NCBI GenBank assembly: GCA_963556145.1
Contig: OY744464.1
Span: 7,291,508-7,355,507 of the forward strand
DNA length: 64,000 nucleotides
DNA from: Hygrocybe punicea
Taxonomy: Eukaryota; Basidiomycota; Agaricomycetes; Agaricales; Hygrophoraceae
Direction: 5' to 3'
Position 1 is the stretch's first letter. Every line of letters starts with the position of its first letter. This document shows, one piece after another, positions 34,993-45,500 of the stretch. The translations under genes were made by a program, and so were the position numbers. The notes beneath the pieces are model-generated. The model searched no databases and was not told where the DNA came from. It saw nothing but the letters and a program-made list of their open reading frames with translations.

Positions 34993-35148
34993 GGGGAAAG
35001 AAAATGCTCTGTTAGAGCAGAGAAGAACTTGAGCAATGCAAGTTGTTGATGGGCAGAGATGAGGATCGCTGCGCCACAACTTGCTAAATTCGTACATAGA
35101 CATAATTCTAATTTTACACTCATGTTTCGTGTATTTTAGAAAGTCATC
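34993..35148 (-). repeat. Split repeat A2
   Basis: 156 bp, GGGGAAAGAAAATGC... to AAAGTCATC; paired with A1 at 36999-37154 with about one difference. It overlaps B1 by the 5 bp TCATC. Confidence 0.88.
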
Positions 35149-35302
35149 TATGTTCGTGCCTGCAAGGTATTGGCAATACAAGGGGTAGAGGTGGTTATTT
35201 GTAGTTAAATGGGTAATTGGCTTTTTGGGGGAAAAAACATGTGGGGGTTTTTTCAAATCCGAAACAAGAGTCCAAACCTAATCAGAGACTGGTGAGCTGC
35301 GA
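35144..35302 (-). repeat. Split repeat B1
   Basis: Nearly identical to B2. It abuts A2 through the shared TCATC, the expected B1-A2 junction. Confidence 0.88.
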
Positions 35303-35385
35303 CTCCCACAGTATTAGGAGCCCAGCAACGTGTTAGGCGAAGCAGACTCCCCATGATTAGGAGGTGGGTGACATTACTCACAGTA

Positions 35386-35595
35386 TCAGCGGAGAGGAGG
35401 CATTGCATAGCGTAGGAATGGTTCTAGGATCGGGGATCCTTGCATATATGGGGCCATGACGACAGCATGTTCACGTAGGTAGATTAGGAAGGATTCGCTT
35501 GACCATCGGCCTATTGTTTTGACGACTTCGAATGGGACTCCTCGGAGAAGGAGCTCCAGGGTGGCGCCGATGTGGATACCATGGCCTAGTAGATA
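35386..35595 (-). pseudogene. Tyrosine recombinase C-terminus, minus strand
   Basis: The last exon encodes GHGIHIGATLELLLRGVPFE, then KTIGRWSSESFLIYLREHA ending near 35386. It contains the conserved recombinase C-terminal box with the nucleophile Tyr in FLIYL. The Arg of the usual HGIRIGA motif is His (CAC instead of CGC), again a CpG change. Everything upstream in the recombinase and the RT is missing. Confidence 0.7.
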
Positions 35596-35819
35596 TCTGG
35601 GCAGCTGTGGTTGTCGCGGGCGCGCGCAGGGGATCTGGATCTGCGGTGTGAGTTGCTGGGTCGGTTCGCTTCGCGGCTGCGCCGGGAGGGGGGTATATTG
35701 GGATTGCCTACGGGTGGGATTGGGATGCGTTGATCCGCCTGTGATGGCGTGTAAGGAGGAGGCGTGGCGTGGGCATGCGTGGCGCAAAGTGGTGCATGCG
35801 AAGTGCAAAAGAGGCAGTG

Positions 35820-35925
35820 TGGTGGCATGCATGGTGCAATGTGTGGCATGCGGGGGTGCAATGTGTGGCATGCGGGGGTGCAATGTGTGGCATGCGCAGT
35901 GCAAGGGAGGCAGTGTGAGGCAATG
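35820..35925. repeat. Short tandem repeat, GTGCAATGTGTGGCATGCGG
   Basis: Three to four imperfect copies of a 20-bp unit. They give His- and Cys-rich spurious frames on the minus strand (HCTPACHTLHP type). The array lies where RT-coding sequence would be expected in the Ngaro-like element, perhaps filling the deletion scar. Confidence 0.75.
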
Positions 35926-36040
35926 TTTGGATGATATGAGAAGGCGGTAGAGGGTGGTGGTTGTGGCGTCATGAATGGTGTACGGTGGTGAGAGGGGAGC
36001 GTGTGGGAATGATGGGTGACGAGGAAAGGGTTAGCTGGGA

Positions 36041-36961
36041 TTAATGATGCGAGAGGGGGGGGGGACTGACCCGGAAATCCCGGTCGTTGTCTTTGATTCG
36101 TCGGTTGTCCCAATAGACTTCCTCTTTGGTCTGGTGTAGTACGTCTTCATCGATGATCGATAAGTTGTATGCGCCGGCGGGTGTGGGGATGGCGATGTGC
36201 CAGAGTCGTCGCTGGCGTGCTTGGTAGAGGATCAGCGTCTTTTGGTCTAGGGGGTCGCGGGAGGATCTCATCTTGTGAATTTGAAGTTTGCCCCAGAAGG
36301 AGGCAAGCATGGCAACGCGGTCGGCGGGCCAGTCAGCTTCTTCCATGGCTACTATCATCCTTGGAGCGGCTTGGCAAAAGTCCTCCCATTTGATGTCTTT
36401 GTCGTCGAGCGCTTTGTTGGCATTATGGGTGGAGGCGGCGGGGACCCAGGAGGTGGAGCCGTCCGCCTTGCGAGCGATGACCATGGCGTCATCATCTACG
36501 GAGGCGGGGTTCCGGAGGGCCTCATCGAGGCCGTCATTAGTGTAGTACCAAAGCTCTACATATTCACCTTTGTGCATCTTCCTGGTGGCGTAAGTGGAAG
36601 GGATGACCGGGGTCGTGGTGGGTATGGGGCGGTCAGGGATTGGGATGTATTTAGTTTTGTTCTTCTTCATCTCTTCCTTACGGAGGGTTTGTTGTTCTTC
36701 GGCGGTTGTGATGGCTAATTAATCTGCTGCGACCTGGTCTAGGGCGAGTTGTTCTTCCTGTCGGATGATTTCGTCGTGTATCTGGTCATGCCATTGCTGT
36801 TTGTCGACGTTGTTCCCGAGCTGCCAGATGTTCGTTAGTATCTGGATCGCTTGGGCCTCGGTTGTTTGAGCATTGACGAGGGGAGCCCGAGTAGGGGCAT
36901 AGGCAGCGGAGGCGTAGTCGGGGCAGTGTGCGAGAGCGGGGTCGAAAAGAAGCGGAGGCAT
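36041..36961 (-). pseudogene. Gag-like ORF of the Ngaro-like element
   Basis: Starts MPPLLFDPALAHCPDYASAA at 36961. An in-frame TAA (36717-36719) separates it from the continuation LAITTAEEQQTLRKEEMKKN and the main part with KMHKGEYVELWYYTNDGLDE and WEDFCQAAPRMIVAMEEADW. This protein type sits ahead of RT and recombinase in fungal YR elements in my recollection, so gag-like is an inference from position. Without the TAA the frame is open over about 300 residues; a splice site or degenerate end lies near 36060. Confidence 0.6.
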
Positions 36962-36998
36962 GATTGGATTGATAGGTAGTGAGTGCGGAGGAAAGAGA

Positions 36999-37154
36999 GG
37001 GGAAAGAAAATGCTCTGTTAGAGCAGAGAAGAACTTGAGCGATGCAAGTTGTTGATGGGCAGAGATGAGGATCGCTGCGCCACAACTTGCTAAATTCGTA
37101 CATAGACATAATTCTAATTTTACACTCATGTTTCGTGTATTTTAGAAAGTCATC
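36999..37154 (-). repeat. Split repeat A1
   Basis: 156 bp, GGGGAAAGAAAATGC... to AAAGTCATC. Outer (5') end of the Ngaro-like element; the flanking sequence beyond TCATC is unrelated to A2's context. Confidence 0.88.
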
Positions 37155-37592
37155 CGTCTCCTGTGGAAAGGTCCAGTTGAGGGAACGTTTCTCAGTGCTA
37201 CAGTACAGAGTAGGGCCACCTGGAGGCATTTTATCATGGATAGACTCAAATCCACAGTCCGTGGCAATAAGTCAGATATATAGATAGGCAGTAGTCACAG
37301 CATGACGCCTGAGGTAGGACGTTATAAAGAGTGAATATATGAACTGTTACGTGCTCCATCTTCACCAGGAGTAAATCGGTCATCGGTGCACCTTTATGGC
37401 GCTTTTATTTGACAGGAGCTATTTCTTTGGGCTATTTTCGACATCGGGCTTTGGTAATTCCTAAAAGAAACAGGCTTAGAAACGGGGCTATTTTTTAGCG
37501 GGTGTTTGACCTACACGTTGGCTCTTGACAATTGATGAGCAGGGTAAATGCACTATATGGGATGGGGATCAGGAAGACGTTTCCGTGTGTAT
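37155..37592. other. Spacer, nothing recognised
   Basis: Intergenic sequence between the Ngaro-like element and the 3' end of the DUF4436-like gene. No ORF or repeat that I recognise. Confidence 0.4.
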
Positions 37593-38741
37593 CTCATGAG
37601 CCCTCAAACCTGATGGCGACAAGCAAAATATTCCAAAAGAATCCGACCGCTGCATAGGAACCCGTCAGTATCGACTAGTGGCCCCCAAATCTACCTGAAC
37701 GTGAACTCACTATCAAAAGTCGTTCCAGCTAGAGGGATGCCTGGTTGGCTGTTTCGAATGTTCGGTAATGCAAAAAGCAGCGCCGTCGAAATCGCGACCA
37801 CTGGAAGCTCTACTTTCTTTTCCCTAAACCAGACAGACATAGCAGCTATGAAAATACTGAGACTAAGACACCACATGACTGTGGTTACGGACTTATGAAG
37901 ATGATCAGTGCGAAAAGCTTAAGGATAGCGCTGCGTCTGATAAAGGTGATCTGTCATCGTCTAGGCCTTGGAACACTGTGTCGACCAGGAATCCTTGGAC
38001 AGTGCGCTGCGCAAAGATCGTAAGAGGCAGAGGATCCGTGGTTGGACTGCCAGTGTGCGCCGACATGATGTCGTCCAATGTGTATACGTCGAATGGATAC
38101 CTGTTAGGATCCCCGTCCTGTACGTTAGAGTGCAGACGTCAGTTTAAAATATACATGAAGGGACAATGTTGGCGAATTACCAAGATTTGACTTTGAGACT
38201 GGGACGGCATGACGGTATTAGCGACGAAGTTAACTGGAGCTGGAGCCGAACTGGACATTTTGTCCGTCAAATTAATACCGTGCATCAAGTGCATGGCAGA
38301 GCTTACCTGGAGTTTCTGGAACCACCTCAGGTCCGTTCGCCACGGCCAACTGGTTGATAGGTTGGTAGTCGATACGGAAACCGAGCTATATGCTCGTCAG
38401 TCAGACTGAGAAAGTGAATCGATCGTCTTGAAAACCAGACTTGCTGGCTGGATCAAAGGAATCGACGGATATGATGGCTCCCAGTGCCGGATCTGTTGAT
38501 GTCCAATTGATAAAGAAATTCACAGCGTTGTCGTTGCTTGGGTCCGTCTCCACACCGTACGCGTCTTTACGGTGTCAGCAGGAAACAAAGGATATCACAA
38601 TTGACGAGACGACATACTGAATTTATTCTTCACTTTGACACCCTCTCTGAAGCTGAGAAATCCCAGGACAGAGATCACTACAACCGAAATCGCCGCACTG
38701 GCAGCAAAAAAAATTATCCAGCGTCGGTTGAGCCAAGGCAT
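37593..38741 (-). CDS. DUF4436-like fungal membrane protein
   Basis: Start MPWLNRRWIIFFAAS at 38741, immediately followed by a transmembrane helix (IIFFAASAAISVVVISVLGF). After a 50-bp intron: DAYGVETDPSNDNAVNFFIN; later the hallmark DGDPNRYPFDVYTLDDIMSA, then FIRRSAILKLFALIIF and, in the last exons, FALPNIRNSQPGIPLAGTTF and VGFFWNILLVAI with the stop at 37593. This is the layout of DUF4436 proteins: luminal domain plus C-terminal helices. About six exons. A 14-nt slip near 37890-37905 cannot be a normal intron and may be a frameshift or error. Its codons are not riddled with TGA, unlike the neighbouring elements. It is divergent from the HNH gene with a 470-bp shared upstream region. Confidence 0.72.
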
Positions 38742-39212
38742 GATCATATGACTGTGAGTGGCTTGCGTCTACTTCAAGCGATGACAAGGGGTTTACGATT
38801 GCACTCACTTTAAGTTTTTATGTGGGCAGGAACGATATGATTGTTTTTGCCCATCCTTCCCATTTATACACGTCCACAGCGCCCCAATTTGTTGCCATTA
38901 CGTTTGTCGCCCAACCCACAATCTTTTGAACGAGAAGATACACATGGGAAACAACAGTAATGCCACAGTGGAGCGACTGGAGCCTACCGCGCTGAGCAGG
39001 CGAATTTTTTTCGCACTCCGCTCGGGACAGTTGGACGGATCTCACCTTTCTGTTTCTGCAAGTACCTTCAGCGACTGCCACACCGCTCTCATCGCGATTT
39101 GGCGTTGGCTGTAACCTCTTCAGCCCTTGCCAACCTAGTTTCCACATAACGCCTACTACAGCCCTTCCGCGATACTCATCCCGACTTACCTCAAACCTTC
39201 TCTTCTACTCTC
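38742..39212. promoter_or_regulatory. Shared intergenic region of two divergent host genes
   Basis: A 470-bp region between the starts of the DUF4436-like gene (minus) and the HNH-like gene (plus), so a likely bidirectional promoter. Short frames here are shadows. I see no clear TATA box. Confidence 0.45.
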
Positions 39213-40674
39213 ATGAAGGGACGCTATTCGTTGCGAAATGCAAAGGCTTCGTCATCCAAAAAACCAATGACGAAGATGGATACCGATGCGAGTTCAAGCC
39301 CCACTCCCTCCAAAGACGGTTCTCTTTTCCTCCCCCAACAGGCCTCCCCACGCAAGCGGGCCAACACCAAGCTTTCTATGAAGTCGAGTCAGAGGCAGAA
39401 GCTGAAAGATATAGATAACAGTTGCCTTATTACCAACGAAGCTGAAACTAAAGCCGCGATTCAAGCGTGTCACATTGTCCGTCGCCGCATCATCGGCGAA
39501 GATGTTCATCTTTTCGCGTCGAGTTCACGATATCAATGCTGATGGGTCATGATAGACTGCAGAATTAAAAAAGATGTGGAGAGTTGCTGAATTTTATGTT
39601 GATACCACAAAGAATCTTGTCACATGTGAGTCTATTCCATTTTCTAAGTTAGCACCTTTCTAATTTGTTGGTAGTACGCGCTGACTGGCATTTGGCATTC
39701 GATGCAAACGCTTGGGCTTTCGTTCCCACTCAGGAAGTTCTCAACAAGATTTTGGAGAACCCTGAGGGCACATTCGACCGTGTACGCTTCCTACCTCCGG
39801 CTATTGGTCAGTGTTTATGCTGATCTAACGTCAGCCATACCGGGGTTACAAAAAAATGACAAACTACATATTTGTTCCGTTTCCCAAACTTGGACTGAAT
39901 TACATCAATCGAGCCAATTTTAATCCCACGTCTTTCCGGACGTATCAAAGGGGTGAGGAATTTGAAGGCTTTCCAATGCTCAAGCACCATTCACATCCCT
40001 ACTGTGTCATTTACAATGCGTTGCCGAAGTTGAGAGACAACGCAGACGTTCTGACCAAGGACCAGACGCGACTTTTGGACAGCATGCTAGTGATCTACGA
40101 TCGATGGAAACGTCGTCTATCCAAGTCGCCGGGACAGGTACCTACCACAGGAAAGGCTAAGCGAAAACGGGACGATTCAGATGAGGAGGCATCTGATGAA
40201 GATACTGAGTGCGGAAAGGCGGAAAAGAGGAAGAAAGGCAAACAACCACAAGCTCCGAAGGCACATCCGCCGAAAAAGGCTGGAAGTGGTAAAAACATAA
40301 GAGGCAAACAAGCCGGACTGCTCTTGATACCGCCTCAATCCGGATATCCCACACCTCCCACTTCCTCAGGTTACGCATCATCTTACGAGGACCGTATCAA
40401 AACGATATCAACGTGGGTCAACAATGTATATGCCGCTAGGCCGCTAAAGAGTGTTCTGCGGAGCGTTGTCAGGAATGATGGCGAGGCCGTGCGGGCTGGA
40501 TTAGAAGATTGGCATAGCTGGGGCACCTCATCGTCATGGACTCTGCCTGCCCACCACGATGCCACCAGTAATGATTGGGCGATTATGAAGTGTGGGTTTC
40601 GCCTCACAAAGCCACTGGCCAGCCCTTACCCAGAGGAGAGTGTGCATAGCACAGATGGAAGCTTTTCAGAATAG
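39213..40674 (+). CDS. HNH-nuclease-like nuclear protein
   Basis: Starts MKGRYSLRNAKASSSKKP, a basic Ser/Lys-rich N-terminus. Exons then give AAIQACHIVRRR, a splice across 39470-39610, RADWHLAFDANAWAFVPTQE and FDRVRFLPP, then YIFVPFPKLGLNYINRANFN, HPYCVIYNALPKL, and a long Lys-rich region (KAKRKRDDSDEE, KKGKQPQAPK) with likely nuclear localisation signals. The A-CH-x-V and R-x-DWH-x-xFD spacing resembles the fungal HNH-type proteins frequent in agaricomycetes. Nuclease activity is not certain. Introns near 39630-39675 and 39807-39837. Confidence 0.6.
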
Positions 40675-41016
40675 GAGGAGGGTTGACGGGTGTTAAATAT
40701 CTACGTGTAACCCTTTTTTCTGCTGTACATTATCATCATCTATTGTCACTTTTCGGCGGTGAACACAGAAATACTTTAGTAGTGGTGGGAAAGTAAGTTG
40801 CATAATCATTCCCCTTTCTTATCACTACAGTTTGGACCTGTGAAGTGTCCACAGGATTATTACAACTGGAAAAAATGAAATCTGGGGTCTTTGATTATAA
40901 TAGATTAGTATTATAATTATTTATACAAGCTTGCCTGAACTGCTGAGGTACAATACTTAAATTTTAAAATAAATTTGAGCTGTAATTATAATTTTTGCAA
41001 ATGTGGATGTACCTTT
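40675..41016. other. AT-rich spacer, nothing recognised
   Basis: Sequence downstream of the HNH-like gene, up to the candidate copia LTR. No coding signal. Confidence 0.4.
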
Positions 41017-41371
41017 TGTAGAGGCTATGATGACTAGTAACAGAGTAAGATCTCAGTGCGGAAAAGAGGTGCAACTAGAATGTATATTATTACCTAGTAA
41101 CAGAGTAAGATCTAGGTAATTGTCAGTAAATGGTACGAATGTAAATAGAAGGCTGACAGACCTCAGTGTGGAAAAGAGGCACAACTGAGGTCTTCTATGC
41201 TATGGTAAGGGTAGAATAAGTACTACGTGAACAAAGAAATCATGTGACAAAGGAATAGTGGCTCATGAAAGAGGGAACGGTAAACTGACATGTGATAAGG
41301 GAGAGATCTAATCTAAGCGATATCTGTGTTAAGTGTCAGATCGGGCCGTGAGTGCATTTGTTATTACAACA
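41017..41371 (-). repeat. Candidate 3' LTR of the copia element
   Basis: On the minus strand the pol stop (41379) is followed by the polypurine tract TTGAGGGGGAG and then TGTTGTAATAAC, the typical start of a 3' LTR, at 41371. The other end is placed at CCTCTACA (41017) on the TG...CA rule only. It contains CAGAGTAAGATCT and GTGCGGAAAAGAGG repeats. No second LTR is present in the window. Confidence 0.6.
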
Positions 41372-41378
41372 CTCCCCC

Positions 41379-41514
41379 TCAAACCACACGAAGGCCAAGT
41401 TTGGAGGTGAAATGTTTTGCTTTGGCAGATGGAAGTGCTTTGGTTAACATATCGGCCACCATGTTGTCGGTCAGGCAATATATTAATCGAAGTGTACCGT
41501 TCTCAATGATCCAT
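41379..41514 (-). pseudogene. Copia pol, C-terminal end
   Basis: Encodes WIIENGTLRLIYCLTDNMVA, then DMLTKALPSAKAKHFTSKLG, the usual copia RNase H end. It joins exactly to 55029 when the Ty3 element and one CAGAT duplication are removed, where a TGA (FI-stop-W) stands at the junction. Confidence 0.85.
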
Positions 41515-41519
41515 CAGAT

Positions 41520-42083
41520 TGTTATGGATCGTGGTCTTAATTGTGGGCTCCAGTAACAATCAACCAAACAGAGAATGAAATATGAAGTAAAGCAGATACA
41601 AGGGTAAGAAAGGGGAGGAAATGTCTGGGGTGGTCTGGGTAGCGATCTGGGGAAGTGTAGCCAAGCTAGACTTCAGGTTACTGACTACAAGTGTTCAGGT
41701 TTATATACACTACAACGTCTTCAGGGTAGGCTTCTTCATCATGCGTGGCTGTGAGGAGGATAAGCTCTGAGATGAATGGCGTCTTGGTTCACTTTGTGGT
41801 CTGTGCATTTTGGGGTGCCATCGTGGTGGCCAACGGCTGCATTGCAGGTCTGGTGTCAGCAGACAACTGATCTGGTGGTTATGTTGTGCGGTATTATTAA
41901 GTGCGTGTATGAGCATGTGTGATGGTGGTGTGGCGATAGGGCAATGAGGGTAATCATATGGATTGGGATATCGCCTTCGATTGTCGTCAACAATGTTCTG
42001 GACCCCATGTTATGACATCATTGTTGGACATAGAGTCGGAAACAGGGTCGGAAGCAGGGGTTAAATCGGGGTGAAAAGTAACA
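41520..42083 (-). repeat. Ty3 LTR (3' on the minus strand)
   Basis: 564 bp, TGTTATGGATCGTGG to GAAAAGTAACA. It differs from the other LTR at ten base sites plus one 1-bp indel (CCCC/CCC). Confidence 0.95.
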
Positions 42084-42463
42084 ATACCCCCGGAACAAGG
42101 GGAATCATCCCGATTAACCGGAGGGAAGACGGAGTCATACACAGCGGCACAGTCGATGAAGTCACGGTAAGGATCGACGGGATCATTGGTAAACCAAACA
42201 GGAACAGTTGGGGGAACAGCAGGAGGGGGAGGACCAATGGGACGCGCAGAGTAGAACGTACAGGGAATGAAGAAGAGGTCGACACCGAGATGGGTGATGG
42301 ACGACGTGGGGTGAATGGAGCCAAAAGAAGAAGGGTGCATCAAGTCGATGGCAAAGTGGACATCGTGGTCACAAAGGCAGCGCTTCGAACGAGGAATACG
42401 AAAATTGGGAGGAAGAAGATGGTAATAAGGGGAGGAAGGGAGAAAGACAGCGGAGGCAGACAT
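41987..42463 (-). CDS. Ty3 3' accessory ORF, unknown
   Basis: A 158-residue open frame starting MSASAVFLPSSPYYHLLPPN downstream of the pol frame and running into the LTR. Proline- and serine-rich, with aromatic clusters. No domain recognised. It may be a spliced extension of the pol C-terminus or a separate 3' ORF. It is open although the rest of the element is full of stops. Confidence 0.45.
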   Translation of the reverse strand: MSASAVFLPSSPYYHLLPPNFRIPRSKRCLCDHDVHFAIDLMHPSSFGSIHPTSSITHLGVDLFFIPCTFYSARPIGPPPPAVPPTVPVWFTNDPVDPYRDFIDCAAVYDSVFPPVNRDDSPCSGGIVTFHPDLTPASDPVSDSMSNNDVITWGPEHC

Positions 42464-42544
42464 GAGGGAAAAGAGGCAAGGAGCAAAGAAGGAAAAAGAG
42501 AAAGGAGGACGGTATATAGAGAAGAAAGATTAGGGCAGGCAAAA

Positions 42545-45500
42545 CTAATACACGAGGTGATCGGGATTAACGGGGTGATTGTTGATGAACGAGGAAGGAA
42601 GGAGGGAGAAGCGATGAGGGGTTGTGATATCATAAACATGTGGAAGGGTGGCGGAGGGGATAGGTGAAGGGAGGTGATAGCAATGGGAAATGGGAAAGGT
42701 GTAAGGACAGATTTTTTTGCGAGTGTTGAAATCGAGATTTCCAAATCCTGTGGTATTGGCTATTTGGGCAGGAGCAACGATGGGAGGGGCGATTTCGATG
42801 ATGGATGTGATGGTGTCAACGGGGGCGGTTTCATAGAGGTAGGCGTGTGTAACCTCGGGAGGAAAGAGGTATTTGTGGAATTCATGGTTTTTTGAACCGT
42901 CGAGGATAAGAGCGGCATTATGTGGATAAATAGCAAGTAAAATGGCAGAAGAAGAAAAAGGAGGAGTAATGGAAGGAGGTAACATAAACAAAGAACGAAG
43001 AGAAGAAGAAGAAGGGGCGCGAGGATGAGATTTATGGAATTTGTCGACGAGATCCCGGCAATATGCAGTATCAGCAGCGAGGATCCAGGAATCTTCATTG
43101 TGAGGGTAATCGAGCCAATGTACAAGGTAATATAATTTATTGTGGCGGATGTGGGAATCAAGGATTGTTTCTATTTCGTAATGATTGTCATTGTCAATGA
43201 TATCTGGGGGCGGACAGAGATGGTATTTTTGTTGTATTGCGGTAGTAGGCAGATGAACAGGAGAAAGAAGAGCGACATTGAAGATGGGGAATATTTTCCA
43301 GGTTTTTGGTAATTTTAATTTATAGGAAGAGGAGCCGATTTTGGCGAGGACCATGAATGGGCTGAATCGTTGATTGTCCAACTTTTTGCTTGGTTGATCT
43401 GTGGTCAAATTTTTGCCATTCAGCCAGACTTTATCACTGGGAGAAAAAAGAATGTCTTTGACATGACTGTCATACTTGTCCTTCATTGTTTGTCGTGTGA
43501 CATCTGCGATTTCACCGATTTTCTTTTGTACGACTTTCATCTGTGTAACAAAGTTGTTGACAGCTTCATTTGCGATGGGTGTATGTGTGTTGATATCAAG
43601 ACCAGTCCATGGGTGTTGTCCCTGTGTGGCGAAGAAAGGGGAAGTTTTGATCGCGGATGACTTGCGATTAGCCAATGCAAATTCCGCAAGTGCAAGCCAT
43701 TCACTCCAATTGTCTTGTCGATAGTTCGTGAAGTAACGAAGGAAAATTTCCAATTCCTGGTTCATGCATTCTGTTTGACCATCTGCCCATGGATGATAGG
43801 CTGTTGTTGGTTTGCCTTTCATGCCAATCAAGGAGTACAATTCTGTGATGAAACGGGAGACAAAAACAGAACTGCGATTGGAAATGACAAAATGTGGCAT
43901 GCTGAACCGTTTGAAGACATGATCGTGAAACAATCGTGCCCATCCTTCTGATGTCAATGTTGTATTCATGGCAACAGAAATCGGATGTTTTGATCATTTA
44001 TCAACAATAATGAGAATGGCATCGAAACCATGTGATTCGGGTAGAGGACCAATCATGTCAACAGAAATGGTATGCCAATTGTACGGTGGTACTTCATGTG
44101 GGAAAAGTTGACCTAATTGTTTCCCTCATCGTGGTTTGTTTTGCTGGCATTCTGTACAACCAGCAATGAATCGTTCGACATCATCGCGGATGGTTGGCCA
44201 TGTTGTTGTTTGTGAAATCAATTCGATTGTTTTGTCGTGTCCGGGATGTCCTGTGGTTGGATTATCGTGATGAAGGGAAATGATATTGTCGTATGAGGAC
44301 GAAGAGTGTGGGATTTGTTGAATGGCTTGTTCTGGTACTGCGAATAATGAATCAGGTAAACCAATCATACCTTTATTGTCGATGTCTATGGGTTTATGAT
44401 CGACACGTCAAGAGAGAAGATCGGCTTTCTTGTTTTGCGATCCTTTTCGATACAGAAGTTGGAAATTGTAATCTTGTAAAAAAGGTGATCCATCGTGCTT
44501 GTTGTCGAGTGAGGTCTTGTGGTTTACGATAATATTCAAGATTATGATGGTCAGTGAAAATGTCGATTTGTTCGTTCACGCTGAGGAGGAACTGTCGCCA
44601 TTCCTCAAAACATCGAATAATTGTGAGCAATTCTTTGTCAAAGATCTGGTAGTTTCATTCTGCTGGGGTCATTGTTGTTGACATATATGCAACAGGGCGG
44701 AAAAGGCCATTGGATTGTTCCTGTGATAGAATAGCACCGATTGCAAAATCTGATGCATCGCATTCAAGGATGAACTTTTTGTCTGGAACGGGTAAAACAA
44801 GGATTGGATTGGTCGTGATGATCATTTTCAATTGATCGAATGCGTTCTGTTGTTCCTCAGTCCATTCCCATTTTTTGTTACCCGTCAATTGATGTAAAGG
44901 AGCGGCAATGCAAGAGAAGTTTTCCATTGTAATTCTGTTTTGTTTGTCGGTGTCGGCCAATCAGTAATGGCATTGGTCTTGATTGGGTCCATTTGTACTT
45001 GTCCTTGTCCAACGACAAGTCCAAGGTAATCAACTTTTTCCTTGTCAAATGTACATTTCTTTGGCTTTAGGAACAAATTGTTTTCACGGAAGATTTTCAA
45101 AACCTGTTTCGTTCGTTTCTGGTTTTCTTCGAGTGATTTTGAGAAGATCAGAATATCATCCATATATACCAACAGCCAGCCTTCACGTATCTCATATCAG
45201 AAGACATGGTTCATCAACCGTTGAAATGTTGGTGGCGAATTCTTCAAACCAAAGAACATGACGGTTGGTTCAAATAATTCTTTCGGTGTCAGGAAAGCGG
45301 CTTTGTGTTCATCGCCTTCTTTGATTCAGACATTATTGAATCCCCATCGGACATCCAGTTTAGTGAAGAATTTTGCATCTGCCAGTTGGTTGATGATGTC
45401 ATTGATTAATGGAAGGGGATTTATCATCAACAGTCCAGGAATTCAACCAATGGTAATCTTGTATTGGTTGTCGTTTGGCGGCGTCTTTCTTGGAAACAAA

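Larger units (their letters stand above)
34677..37154 (-). mobile_element. Ngaro/PAT-like YR retroelement with split direct repeats, RT deleted
   Basis: On the minus strand the order is A1 (36999-37154), a gag-like ORF, a recombinase C-terminus, B1 (35144-35302), A2 (34993-35148), a 157-bp unique segment, and B2 (34677-34835). A1/A2 and B1/B2 are nearly identical pairs. This A1-ORFs-B1-A2-B2 arrangement is the split-direct-repeat signature of PAT-like and Ngaro-like YR retroelements, which replicate through a circular intermediate. Reverse transcriptase, RNase H and most of the recombinase are absent, so it is a deletion derivative that could only move in trans. Confidence 0.82.
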
